Below, piece after piece: positions 39,801-51,038 of a DNA stretch of 64,000 nucleotides (the first letter of the stretch is position 1; the number at the start of each line of letters is the position of its first letter). The notes below the pieces were generated by a model. It searched no databases and had not been told where the DNA came from. It saw only the letters and a program-made list of their open reading frames with translations. The translations under genes and the position numbers were made by a program. This DNA comes from Pseudomonas marginalis. Its GTDB lineage: Bacteria > Pseudomonadota > Gammaproteobacteria > Pseudomonadales > Pseudomonadaceae. The stretch covers positions 501,001 through 565,000 of the forward strand of contig NZ_JALJWV010000001.1 in assembly GCF_024169655.1 (NCBI RefSeq), written 5' to 3'.

Positions 39801-41987
39801 GCGCTGACCGATGGGCATCGCGCCTCCCTGGGCCTGCCGCACGTCGCGCAGGGCCAGCAGCTGAAGGCGCTGATCCAGCGATATGCCTTGCCCCGGCCGC
39901 AATTGCGCCGTTTGTTGCATATCCTGCCCGAGAGCCGGCCGTTCTTCCTCGCGCCCAGCGTTTTGCCCGGCAATCGCCGTGGGTATCCGTTGAGCGGTCG
40001 AGGCGTGGGCCTGGGCGACTGGGATCGCATCATTGAGGAGCGCTTGCGCACGTTGTACCCGGACTTTACCGACGAGGAGGTGATCGCGTTGCGTGCGGCC
40101 AACGATCCCTACAGCGATCAGTGGCTCAAGGCGCTGGAGCGCGAGTACAAGGTGCTGGATGCCGCGCTGCAAACCTGGATGAGTCAGCCGATCGAAGGCG
40201 TGGGCGAGTTCGGCAGCCAGGCCTATCGCGAACAGTTGCTCAGGCGCAGCGAGATTGTCCGCGCCCTCAAGGATGCCTGGCGCCGCATCGGGCCGCGGCA
40301 TTACGACGAGAGCGGGCGCTACCTGGGGCAGAAAATCGAACTGGCGGACAAACCGCTTCAGCAGCAACTGCTGAGCCTGCCCGCGCTGAGTGCCAACTTT
40401 GAGCATGTCAGCGGGCTGGGTCTGTCCAACTCCGGTTTCAGCGATGCGAACGTGTCGTTCCTGGCGCACTTTCGCGCCTTGCACACCCTGGATATCGCCG
40501 CGTGCGAGTTGACCCGATTGCCGCCGCAGATCACGCAGATGGCGCGTCTTCAGGAACTGGAAATGGCGGAGAACCATATCGTTCTGGATGCCGATGCGGT
40601 CGCGCGGTTGCGCTCGATGCGGCATTTACGGACGCTCTGGTTGGACGGCAATCCGCTGGGGCTCGCGCCCGATATCAGCCAGATGCACGAGCTGCGCCTG
40701 CTGTGGCTGGGCGGCACTGGCCTGACCGACTGGCCGCCGGGCCTGCTTGAAGTGCCACGGCCGCGTTCGTTCCTGCTGGACTTGAGCGCCAACCCCATCG
40801 AGCGCATACCCGCTGTGGCGCTGGGTTCGGAGCATGCCGGTGTGCTTGCCCGCACGCGTGTTGACCCGTCACGCCTGACGCCTGAGGTGAGCCGCACGCT
40901 CAGGGGCTATATGGAATCCGTCGGTATTGACCCGGATCGGCGTCTCCCGCCGGCCGGCACGCAGGACAGCGCGCACTGGATGGCCGGTTTGACGCAGGAC
41001 GAATGGCTGGCCAAGCAGCCGGTCTGGGATGCACTGGAAGGCGCGCGCGGTTCGGAGCCGTTTTTTGATGAGATCAGAAAGTTATCGGAGTCGTCCGATG
41101 CGCTTCTGGCGCCCTACAAGGTCGAGCTGACGAGCAAAGTCTGGCGCATGCTGGAGGCCGCCGACGCCGAACCCCGGCTGCGCGAAAAGCTGTTCCAGAT
41201 GGCCACGGCGCCGACCACCTGCGTCGACGCCGGGGCGCAGTTGTTCAATGCCATGGGGGTCGAGGTGATGCAGTGGGAAGCCCACGCGGCAGGGCGTCCG
41301 GAATGGGTCCTGCTTGAACTGCTGGACCTGGCCAAGGGCAAGTGCCGGTTGGACGAAGTGGGCCGGATCGCCCGCGCCCGCGTGGAGGCGCTGCGCGCGC
41401 AGGGCCGGCGTTTTCCGCTCTATGACGAAGACGGGCATCTGCTCACCCAGTACGATGAACGCGGCAACCCGGTACGCACGCTGGATGAAGTCGAGATCCA
41501 TCTGGCGTTCGTCACCGGGCTCGCCCAACGGCTGGACCTGCCTTGGCAATCGCGCAGCATGCGCTTCGACGAACCGGATGTGACGCCCCAGATGCTCGAT
41601 GACGCCTATGAGCGCGTCACGCGCCTGGAAGAGGGCGACCTGCTCCGCGAGCAACTGATCGAACAGGACTTCTGGCGCAACTACCTGGAAGCCACCCACG
41701 CCGAGGCGTTCGAGGTGGTGCTCAACAAGAGCCGGGCCTTGGATGACCTGCTGGAGGCGCAGACGGCCTGGGCCAGCAATGGCAACCTGTCGGACATGCA
41801 AAAGGCCGCGCAACGAAGAATCATCGAAAGCACGGCCCGCACCCTGGGCAAGCCCGCCAGCGAAGTCGCCCCCGGCCTGGTGATGAGTGACGCGCGATAC
41901 TACGCAGACATCGCCGTGTTGGCCGAGGAAAGTAAAAACATCCTGCGCCGCCTCTGCGACCAGGCGATGGGGCGCAGTGTCGATTGA
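36816..41987 (+). CDS. Giant LRR-NEL E3 ubiquitin ligase-like effector/toxin
   Basis: The 1723-residue product has a long N-terminal region of the type called DUF6543/dermonecrotic-toxin-like (about 1-1100). This includes strongly hydrophobic segments near residues 466-510 and 526-545 (GLGMLVLNTVSMVVPPLGYA and LVMLGAGAVVFHFTV). Leucine-rich repeats follow at about 1186-1335 (LHTLDIAACELTRLPPQITQ, LRTLWLDGNPLGLAPDIS, LDLSANPIERIPA), then a NEL domain at about 1380-1690. C1469 in TAPTTCVDAG fits the CxD catalytic motif of NEL ligases (IpaH, SspH, SlrP), which attach ubiquitin to host proteins. No signal peptide, type III chaperone gene or hrp box was recognised. GAGG lies 8 bases before ATG. 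No frameshift is seen. Confidence 0.85.
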   Translation: MAHAQAPLPPGDQGQHYATLASLIPQALVKASPHNRAALRQLSPELPGWYISTSLQQKDTLKTFIDASWNSLSQWEAQMAKLQTVTEFAQPLLEAALKDAGYTLDVQQTYLLLYVPAEDAFGRQTGGFKTKTFSLLQAALNNFEAPEAAPGFFNSASGFISRPDDDTGRFERVATALPIDTFVTLCRELDLGAQYQAYLNGHLRSGNVIDDALLRLRFTTWKKDALKVEAHLALLKGDIGADDFALLLRVANGEKDIRIGDKQIWYSTPCLMHLRLQGCLLIEPSVIRRYGTWFIAWFPDDPVQPIKRYESFAEFRQDMTDRLTHGTQDDDRSKGIEPTQYQVFFSRFVAKKDRPYYFRRLTELVKDAPQQSWAVQWMRSERGQFWSKLLAPTPFTQVLGDPAHTVRIPIKGPNLDINSDPIKGLWSVIDLWDELYESQLERLLDDGLADAITTAHTDAANRSRRWSHYLGLGMLVLNTVSMVVPPLGYAMLAVTAAQLLHEVFDGVHELSTGDREAGWLHLGDVLESLVMLGAGAVVFHFTVSPFIEGLKLVKLPDGKVRLWKPDLKPYVRNINIATDSQPSAEGLHTYGRDQILLLEGQPLELKKDPYPGKYRIQHPRRPDAYQPEIRHNGSGGWRHEVEQPRGWRQPRLMRRLGPSMDAFEDIELEQIRTVCDVDDDALRRVHSESEAPPAVLLDTASQFQAYADAVTVSELIRSGNLSSPLAQYAVPLTVELPGWPAAWAIEVVEGSGAAAKRVRYAPVGPPATQVINLDMADLMAGKLPERVVQALSREQVAHILRQFFQYIPEDNSARVTLVQSALADFAVGQRARLFNSLYAGQAPAADSALQVLQRDFKGLSNAMGRELLDTAPAAALASLKNTGKLPLALARQARGMQRQMRLVRAYQGLYLEALAGPDTETLVLNTLETLPGWQDDLRLEVREHDYDGTLRASFGPIDASSRKVLVWVARGRYQPFDEEANALSGINSFYGAIQHALTDGHRASLGLPHVAQGQQLKALIQRYALPRPQLRRLLHILPESRPFFLAPSVLPGNRRGYPLSGRGVGLGDWDRIIEERLRTLYPDFTDEEVIALRAANDPYSDQWLKALEREYKVLDAALQTWMSQPIEGVGEFGSQAYREQLLRRSEIVRALKDAWRRIGPRHYDESGRYLGQKIELADKPLQQQLLSLPALSANFEHVSGLGLSNSGFSDANVSFLAHFRALHTLDIAACELTRLPPQITQMARLQELEMAENHIVLDADAVARLRSMRHLRTLWLDGNPLGLAPDISQMHELRLLWLGGTGLTDWPPGLLEVPRPRSFLLDLSANPIERIPAVALGSEHAGVLARTRVDPSRLTPEVSRTLRGYMESVGIDPDRRLPPAGTQDSAHWMAGLTQDEWLAKQPVWDALEGARGSEPFFDEIRKLSESSDALLAPYKVELTSKVWRMLEAADAEPRLREKLFQMATAPTTCVDAGAQLFNAMGVEVMQWEAHAAGRPEWVLLELLDLAKGKCRLDEVGRIARARVEALRAQGRRFPLYDEDGHLLTQYDERGNPVRTLDEVEIHLAFVTGLAQRLDLPWQSRSMRFDEPDVTPQMLDDAYERVTRLEEGDLLREQLIEQDFWRNYLEATHAEAFEVVLNKSRALDDLLEAQTAWASNGNLSDMQKAAQRRIIESTARTLGKPASEVAPGLVMSDARYYADIAVLAEESKNILRRLCDQAMGRSVD

Positions 41988-42004
41988 TCATGCGGGGTGC
42001 AACG

Positions 42005-42034
42005 CAACCCTGAAAACCTCGGTTTTCAGGGTTG
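42005..42034. terminator. Bidirectional hairpin terminator between NEL gene and ureC
   Basis: CAACCCTGAAAACC-TC-GGTTTTCAGGGTTG, perfect 14-bp arms with a two-base gap. It ends the convergent NEL and urease transcripts. There is no long T-run. Confidence 0.8.
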
Positions 42035-42045
42035 AATCACCGGCG

Positions 42046-43746
<1,701 letters not shown>

Positions 43747-43787
43747 GTGTGGTTGCCCTGAAAAAATGTGTTGAATGTGAAATCGCT

Positions 43788-43946
43788 ATCGGGGGCAAGC
43801 CCCCCCCCACTTTTTGACTGTATTCACAAATCAAACTGTGTGAACCCAATCCAATGTGGGAGGGGCTTGCCCCCCCACCTTTTGGCTGTATTCACAAATC
43901 AAACTGTGTGAACCCGATCCAATGTGGGAGGGGGCTTGCCCCCGAT
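43788..43946. repeat. Expanded REP cluster (three copies) between ureB and ureC
   Basis: One REP in one orientation is followed by two tandem copies of a roughly 67-base unit containing the inverted REP and the spacer CTGTATTCACAAATCAAACT. The two units differ at a few positions (TTTTTGACTG versus CTTTTGGCTG). C-runs of 8 and 9 bases mark the joints. Confidence 0.85.
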
Positions 43947-43952
43947 GAGGCC

Positions 43953-45306
<1,354 letters not shown>

Positions 45307-45315
45307 GGCGGGGCC

Positions 45316-45618
45316 TCACGCGATGGGTTGGTGGACGGTCACCAGTTTGGTGCCATCGGGAAAGGTGGCTTCCACCTGGATATCCGGGATCATTTCCGGG
45401 ATGCCTTCCATCACCTGTTCGCGGCTGAGCAGGGTGGTGCCGAAGTGCATCAGGTCGGCCACGGTGCGGCCGTCGCGGGCGCCTTCCATCAGCGCCGCGG
45501 AGATGTAGGCGATGGTTTCCGGGTAGTTGAGTTTCACACCGCGCGCCAGGCGCCGTTCGGCGACGAGGCCTGCGGTGAAGATCAGCAGTTTGTCTTTTTC
45601 CCGTGGGGTCAGGTCCAT
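45316..45618 (-). CDS. ureA: Urease gamma subunit
   Basis: The 100-residue structural subunit ([34 protein letters not shown] ... [14 protein letters not shown] ... [20 protein letters not shown]) matches UreA fully. It follows ureD across a REP pair and precedes the two GNAT genes. Confidence 0.97.
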
Positions 45619-45667
45619 GGTTCAAGGTCCTTCATAAAATGCATTCTTAAATACAATGGAGATCAAG

Positions 45668-45756
45668 TGTGGGAGGGGGCTTGCCCCCGATAGGGGAGTG
45701 TCAGGCAATGCATCTGTAACTGACCCACCGCCATCGGGGGCAAGCCCCCTCCCACA
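45668..45756. repeat. REP pair between ureD and ureA
   Basis: Two inverted canonical copies inside the urea operon. Confidence 0.85.
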
Positions 45757-45765
45757 TTTTGATCT

Positions 45766-46605
45766 TCATGTGCTCCAGATTCTGGGTGCCACGGCCTCTC
45801 GCCCCAGTACCGCCGGGCGCAGCAGCCGCCATAAATCAATCAACCAGCCCCGCGCCAGCAGCGCTTCGCTCGCCAGGCAGCGGGCGACCAGCAGGCCGGG
45901 CAGTTGGGTCAGGTCGCCGCGCACCGCATGGGGCAGCGAGCGGCAGTGTTCGAGTAATTCTGGCTCGATATCGCCGGTCAGCAACAAGGTGGCGAAGACC
46001 GGTTGCCCGTCCAGTCCGATCGGCGAGTCGAGCAAGCCATCGCCGCCCACAATGCGCTGGCGTTCGTGCCAGAGCAACTGGCCGTCGCGACGGATGTCCA
46101 GGTGCGCTTGAAAGTGCCCGAGGTCGAAGCGCTCGCCGCTGGCCGGGCGGCCCAGGGCGACCACGTCCCAGTACAACAGCCGCGCATCGCCGTGCAGCGC
46201 GATGCGCGTAGTGAGTTCGGCCTGGGCGGCGCTGAACACGATGGTTTCCTGGGGCAGCCATTCCAGGGTGGCGCCGGCCTCGACGCTCAGCTCGAGTTGC
46301 TGAAACGCCGGGCCGCTGGCGCGGTACCACTTGGCCGCGCCGGGGCTGGTCAATTGCGCCCAGGCGCCCTCGGCGACGTGGGCGCGGATGTCCAGGCGGT
46401 CGCCGCCGGCAATCCCGCCGGGCGGATGCACGATGATGTGCTGGCACACCTCGGGGCCTTCGGCGTACAAGTGTTTTTGCACGCGCAGCGGGCCGAGGTG
46501 GCGACGCATCACCGGGCGCGTGGTGTCGCCGAAACGCGCGTAGCCGAGTTCCAGCTCGGCGTGCCAGCTAGGGGTGAACAGGGCAGGAGAAACGGGCAGG
46601 TTCAT
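45766..46605 (-). CDS. ureD: Urease accessory protein UreD
   Basis: The 279-residue accessory protein shows [49 protein letters not shown] and the segments [10 protein letters not shown] and [10 protein letters not shown] of the family. UreD binds apo-urease first and carries a tunnel for nickel delivery by UreFG. It begins 30 bases after urtE, so the urea transporter and urease appear co-transcribed. Confidence 0.96.
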   Translation of the reverse strand: MNLPVSPALFTPSWHAELELGYARFGDTTRPVMRRHLGPLRVQKHLYAEGPEVCQHIIVHPPGGIAGGDRLDIRAHVAEGAWAQLTSPGAAKWYRASGPAFQQLELSVEAGATLEWLPQETIVFSAAQAELTTRIALHGDARLLYWDVVALGRPASGERFDLGHFQAHLDIRRDGQLLWHERQRIVGGDGLLDSPIGLDGQPVFATLLLTGDIEPELLEHCRSLPHAVRGDLTQLPGLLVARCLASEALLARGWLIDLWRLLRPAVLGREAVAPRIWST

Positions 46606-46635
46606 GGCGTGGGCTTATCGTTAGGAAGCTACAGA

Positions 46636-47334
46636 TTAGATGGTTACGAGGCCGCGCACACCGTCGCTTTCCATATTTTCTCCACGGCCTTGCTGGACGA
46701 TTTCACCGCGCGACATCACCAGGTACTGGTCGGCCAGTTCGGCGGCAAAGTCGTAGAACTGCTCCACCAACAGGATCGCCATGTCGCCACGGGCCGCGAG
46801 TTTCTTGATCACCGCAGCGATCTCCTTGATCACCGACGGCTGAATGCCTTCGGTTGGCTCGTCGAGAATCAACAGGCGCGGCCGGCTGGCCAGCGCGCGG
46901 CCGATCGCCAGTTGCTGTTGCTGGCCGCCGGACAAATCGCCCCCACGGCGGTGCTTCATTTGCAGCAGCACCGGGAACAGTTCGTAGATAAACGCCGGGA
47001 CTTCCCTGGCTTCGGCGCCGGGGAAGCGCGACAGGCCCATCAGCAGGTTTTCTTCCACCGTCAGCCGCCCGAAAATCTCCCGGCCCTGGGGCACGTAGGC
47101 GATCCCGGCGTGTACGCGCTGGTGCGGCTTGAAGCCGGTGATGGCCTGGCCTTCCCAGTTCACCGCGCCCTCTTTGGCGGGCAGCAGGCCCATCAGGCAC
47201 TTGAGCAGGGTGGTCTTGCCCACGCCGTTACGGCCGAGCAGGCAGGTGACTTCGCCAATCTGCACCTCGAATGAAAGCCCGCGCAGGATGTGGCTACCGC
47301 CGTAATACTGGTGCAGCTTGTCGACTTGCAGCAT
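46636..47334 (-). CDS. urtE: Urea ABC transporter ATPase UrtE
   Basis: The 232-residue ATPase has Walker A GRNGVGKTTLLK near residue 37, signature LSGGQQQQLAIGRAL and Walker B LLILDEPTEGIQP. The text MLQVDKLHQYYGGSHILRGLSF is UrtE-like. Start ATG 47334; the upstream extension runs into a repeat and is not family-like. Works with UrtD on the UrtBC pore. Confidence 0.95.
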   Translation of the reverse strand: MLQVDKLHQYYGGSHILRGLSFEVQIGEVTCLLGRNGVGKTTLLKCLMGLLPAKEGAVNWEGQAITGFKPHQRVHAGIAYVPQGREIFGRLTVEENLLMGLSRFPGAEAREVPAFIYELFPVLLQMKHRRGGDLSGGQQQQLAIGRALASRPRLLILDEPTEGIQPSVIKEIAAVIKKLAARGDMAILLVEQFYDFAAELADQYLVMSRGEIVQQGRGENMESDGVRGLVTI

Positions 47335-47356
47335 TCTCAAAACCTCCTCAATTCCC

Positions 47357-47456
47357 TGTAGGAGCGAGCTTGCTCGCGAAAAACCTGAGGGCGCCGCGTG
47401 CATTCAGGCTGCCCGCGTTATCGTTAACGATTTTCGCGAGCAAGCTCGCGCCTACA
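47357..47456. repeat. Second REP class, inverted pair, between urtD and urtE
   Basis: The same type as 4901-4999, including the central CCGCGTTATCGTT (47413-47425). Inside the urt operon. Confidence 0.8.
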
Positions 47457-47467
47457 AAAAAACGAAC

Positions 47468-48316
47468 TCAGCGCCCGAGGTATACCTCGATCACGCGCTC
47501 GTTTTCCTGCACCTGTTCCAGCGACCCTTCGGCCAGCACGCTGCCCTGGTGCAACACGGTCACATGGTCGGCAATCGAGCCGACAAAGCCCATGTCGTGT
47601 TCCACCACCATCAGCGAGTGCTTGCCCGCCAGGCGCTTGAACAGTTCGGCGGTGAATTCGGTTTCGGCGTCGGTCATGCCTGCCACCGGTTCGTCGAGCA
47701 GCAACAGTTGCGGGTCTTGCATCAGCAGCATGCCGATTTCCAGGAATTGCTTCTGGCCGTGGGACAGCAGGCCGGCCGGGCGATGCACCGAGGCGGTCAG
47801 GCGGATGGTGTCGAGCACTTCATCGATGCGGTCTTTCTGCTCGCCGCTCAGGCGTGCGCGCAGGCTGGCCCACACCGACTTGTCGGTCTTCTGCGCCAGC
47901 TCCAGGTTTTCGAACACGCTCAAGGCTTCGAACACCGTGGGTTTCTGGAACTTGCGGCCGATGCCGGCCTGGGCGATCTGTACTTCGCTCATCGCGGTCA
48001 GGTCGAGGGTTTCGCCGAACCAGGCGTTGCCGTGGCTGGGCCGGGTCTTGCCGGTGATCACGTCCATCAGCGTGGTTTTGCCCGCGCCGTTGGGGCCGAT
48101 GATGCAGCGCAATTCGCCGACGCTGATGTACAGGTTCAAGGCGTTGAGTGCCTTGAAACCGTCGAAGCTGACGCTGATGTCTTCCAGGGTCAGGATCGTG
48201 CCGTGGCGCGTGTTGAGGCCCGTGCCGGCGGCCTGGCCGATGCCGATCGCGTCGCGGCCGCTGCCGGCGTCGAGAATAGGTTCGAGCATAAATTCTGCGG
48301 TCGCCGTGACTCTCAT
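47468..48316 (-). CDS. urtD: Urea ABC transporter ATPase UrtD
   Basis: The 282-residue ATPase has Walker A GPNGAGKTTLMD near residue 74, a degenerate signature LLSHGQKQFLEIGMLL and Walker B LLLLDEPVAGMTD. The 40-residue N-terminal tail (EFMLEPILDAGSGRDAIGIG) is normal for UrtD of Pseudomonas. The start overlaps the urtC stop by 4 bases. Confidence 0.95.
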   Translation of the reverse strand: MRVTATAEFMLEPILDAGSGRDAIGIGQAAGTGLNTRHGTILTLEDISVSFDGFKALNALNLYISVGELRCIIGPNGAGKTTLMDVITGKTRPSHGNAWFGETLDLTAMSEVQIAQAGIGRKFQKPTVFEALSVFENLELAQKTDKSVWASLRARLSGEQKDRIDEVLDTIRLTASVHRPAGLLSHGQKQFLEIGMLLMQDPQLLLLDEPVAGMTDAETEFTAELFKRLAGKHSLMVVEHDMGFVGSIADHVTVLHQGSVLAEGSLEQVQENERVIEVYLGR

Positions 48317-49392
48317 TGTTCACCCCGTTTCTTCAACAGCCCGATCACGCCCTTGGGCAAATACAGGGTGACGATGATGAACAGCGCCCCCAGGAAGAAC
48401 AGCCAATACTCCGGGAACGCCACGGTGAACCAGCTCTTCATGCCGTTCACCACTCCGGCGCCGAGCAGCGGCCCGATCAAGGTGCCGCGCCCACCCAAGG
48501 CCACCCACACGGCGGCTTCGATGGAATTGGTCGGTGACATTTCGCTGGGGTTGATGATGCCCACCTGCGGCACGTACAACGCTCCCGCCAGGCCGCACAG
48601 CACTGCGCTCAACACCCACACGAACAACTTGAAGCCACGCGGGTCGTAGCCGCAGAACATCAGGCGGTTCTCGGCATCGCGCAGGGCGGTCAGTACCCGG
48701 CCGAACTTGCTCTTGGCCAGGCGCCAGCCGATGTACAGGCTGCTCACCAGCAACACCACGGTGGCCACAAACAACGCCGCGCGCGTGCCCGGTTCGGTGA
48801 TGCCGAAGCCGAGGATGCTGCGGAAATTGGTAAAGCCGTTATTGCCGCCGAAGCCGGTCTCGTTGCGAAAGAACAACAGCATCCCGGCGAAGGTCAGGGC
48901 CTGGGTCATGATCGAGAAATACACGCCCTTGATCCGCGAGCGAAAGGCGAAGAAGCCGAACACCAGCGCCAGCAACCCCGGCGCCAACACCACCAGGCAC
49001 AAGGCCCAGAGGAAGTGCTCGGTGCCGACCCAGTACCAGGGCAATTCGGTCCACGACAAGAAGGTCATGAACGCCGGCAACTCATCGCCGGAGGCCTGGC
49101 GCATCAGGTACATGCCCATGGCGTAACCGCCGAGGGCGAAGAACAAACCGTGGCCGAGGGACAACATCCCGGCGTAACCCCACACGAGGTCGAGCGCGAG
49201 GGCGACGATGGCGTAGCAGAGAATCTTGCCCACCAGCGTCAACGTGTAGGCCGAGACGTGCAGCGGATTGTCCGGCGTCAACAGCGAACACAGCGGCAGG
49301 GCCAGCAGCAGGATCAGGATCACCGCGCCGATGGCAATCGTCAGCTTGGGGCCGGCCTTTTGTGTGGCCGTGAGCATCAATGGCTGGTTCAT
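48313..49392 (-). CDS. urtC: Urea ABC transporter permease UrtC
   Basis: The 359-residue membrane protein is of LivM type with YAIVALALDLVWGYAGMLSLGHGLFFALGGYAMGMYLMRQASG and FGRVLTALRDAENRLMFCGYDP. About nine spans. It overlaps urtB by one base (TGATG). Confidence 0.95.
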   Translation of the reverse strand: MNQPLMLTATQKAGPKLTIAIGAVILILLLALPLCSLLTPDNPLHVSAYTLTLVGKILCYAIVALALDLVWGYAGMLSLGHGLFFALGGYAMGMYLMRQASGDELPAFMTFLSWTELPWYWVGTEHFLWALCLVVLAPGLLALVFGFFAFRSRIKGVYFSIMTQALTFAGMLLFFRNETGFGGNNGFTNFRSILGFGITEPGTRAALFVATVVLLVSSLYIGWRLAKSKFGRVLTALRDAENRLMFCGYDPRGFKLFVWVLSAVLCGLAGALYVPQVGIINPSEMSPTNSIEAAVWVALGGRGTLIGPLLGAGVVNGMKSWFTVAFPEYWLFFLGALFIIVTLYLPKGVIGLLKKRGEQ

Positions 49393-50894
49393 CAGTCGAT
49401 CACCCGTCCTTTGAGTGCGAAGAGGCCTTGCGGGCGTTTCTGGATAAACAGAATGATCAGCGCAAGGATCAGGATCTTGCCGAGCACGGCGCCGATCTGC
49501 GGTTCGAGGATCTTGTTGGCGATCCCCAGGCCGAACGCGGCCATCACGCTACCGGCCAATTGGCCGACACCGCCGAGCACCACGACCAGGAAGGAATCGA
49601 TGATGTAGCTCTGGCCCAGGTCCGGGCCGACGTTGCCGATCTGGCTCAGCGCCACGCCGCCCAGCCCGGCGATGCCGGAGCCCAGGCCAAACGCGAGCAT
49701 GTCCACGCGCCCGGTGGGCACGCCGCAGCAGGCGGCCATGTTGCGGTTCTGGGTGACGGCGCGCACGTTGAGGCCCAGGCGCGTCTTGTTCAGCAGCAGC
49801 CAGGTCAGCAGCACCACGCACAAGGCGAAGGCGATGATCACGATGCGGTTGTACGGCAGCACCAGGTTGGGCAGCACTTGAATGCCGCCGGACAGCCAGG
49901 CGGGGTTGGCCACTTCGACGTTCTGCGCGCCGAACACCAGGCGCACCAGTTGGATCAGCATCAGGCTGATGCCCCAGGTGGCGAGCAGGGTTTCCAGGGG
50001 GCGGCCGTACAGGTGACGAATCACCGTGCGTTCCAGGGCCATGCCGATAGCGGCGGTGACGAAAAACGCCACCGGCAGCGCGATCAGCGGGTAGAACTCG
50101 ATGGCGTGCGGCACGTAGCGCTGCATCAGCAACTGCACCCCATAGGTGGAATACGCGCCGAGCATCAGCATCTCGCCGTGGGCCATGTTGATCACGCCCA
50201 GCAGGCCGAACGTGATCGCCAGGCCCAGGGCCGCGAGCAGCAGGATCGAACCGAGGGACATGCCGCTGAAGGCCTGGCCGAGGATCTCGCCCAGCATCAA
50301 TTTGCGTTTGACCTGGGCCAGGCTGGTCTCGGCGGCGGTATGCACGGCGGCATCGGTTTCTACGCCGGGGGCGAGCAGGGTTTCCAGGCGGGTGCGGGCC
50401 AGCGGGTCGCCGGTGCTGCCGAGCAAGCGCACGGCGGCGAGGCGCACCAGCGGATCGGCGTCGACCAATTGCAGGTTGGCCAGGGCCAGGCTGAGGGCGG
50501 TGTGGACGTCTTCGACGGTTTCGGCGGCGACGCGCTGGTCGAGGAATTTGAGCTGCGCCGGTTGCGCGGTTTTTTGCAGGGTTTGCGCGGCCGCCAGGCG
50601 CACCTTGGGGTCGGCGGCGAGCAGTTGCTGGCTGGCCTGGACGTTGTCGATCAGACCGCGCAGGCGGTTGTTCAGGCGCACGGTCTTGGTTTCGCCATTG
50701 ACCGTGAGTTGGCCTTGTTGCAGGGCGTCCACCAGCTCGATGCGCGCCGGGTCGGGCTGGGCGGCCCAGTCCTGCAGCAGTTTGGCTTGTTGCGTCGGGT
50801 TGGCGGTGAGGAAGTCGTCGGCGTCACCGGCGTGTGCGCCAACAGGCAGCAACAGTAGGGCCGTGAGGATCAAGCGGTAGAGGGCAGTGGGCAT
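49392..50894 (-). CDS. urtB: Urea ABC transporter permease UrtB
   Basis: This 500-residue protein has a signal-like N terminus and a periplasmic helical HEAT-like extension of about 200 residues (VRLAAAQTLQKTAQPAQLKFL, VRLAAVRLLGSTGDPLARTRLE), then the LivH-type permease (INMAHGEMLMLGAYSTYGVQLLMQ). The long extension distinguishes UrtB from LivH. ATG 50894 is chosen. A REP pair separates it from urtA. Confidence 0.94.
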   Translation of the reverse strand: MPTALYRLILTALLLLPVGAHAGDADDFLTANPTQQAKLLQDWAAQPDPARIELVDALQQGQLTVNGETKTVRLNNRLRGLIDNVQASQQLLAADPKVRLAAAQTLQKTAQPAQLKFLDQRVAAETVEDVHTALSLALANLQLVDADPLVRLAAVRLLGSTGDPLARTRLETLLAPGVETDAAVHTAAETSLAQVKRKLMLGEILGQAFSGMSLGSILLLAALGLAITFGLLGVINMAHGEMLMLGAYSTYGVQLLMQRYVPHAIEFYPLIALPVAFFVTAAIGMALERTVIRHLYGRPLETLLATWGISLMLIQLVRLVFGAQNVEVANPAWLSGGIQVLPNLVLPYNRIVIIAFALCVVLLTWLLLNKTRLGLNVRAVTQNRNMAACCGVPTGRVDMLAFGLGSGIAGLGGVALSQIGNVGPDLGQSYIIDSFLVVVLGGVGQLAGSVMAAFGLGIANKILEPQIGAVLGKILILALIILFIQKRPQGLFALKGRVID

Positions 50895-50929
50895 AACAAA
50901 ATGTCCTGAGCAGGCACGGGTCGGCTTTA

Positions 50930-51019
50930 TGTGGGAGGGGGCTTGCTCCCGATAGCGGTGGGTCAGGCAATGCATGGGCTGACTGATCCACCGCTATCGG
51001 GGGCAAGCCCCCTCCCACA
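50930..51019. repeat. REP pair between urtA and urtB
   Basis: Two inverted copies; the left one has CTTGCTCCCGAT. Same position, after the binding-protein gene, as in the bra operon. Confidence 0.85.
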
Positions 51020-51038
51020 TGTCGATCTGCGCTGGGGC

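Noticed and set aside
37974..40625. Long antisense frames within the NEL gene
   Set aside because: No ribosome site and no recognisable domain; the forward frame has clear LRR and NEL text.
43788..43946. CRISPR array
   Set aside because: The repeats are REP palindromes with near-identical spacers, only three copies, and there are no cas genes.
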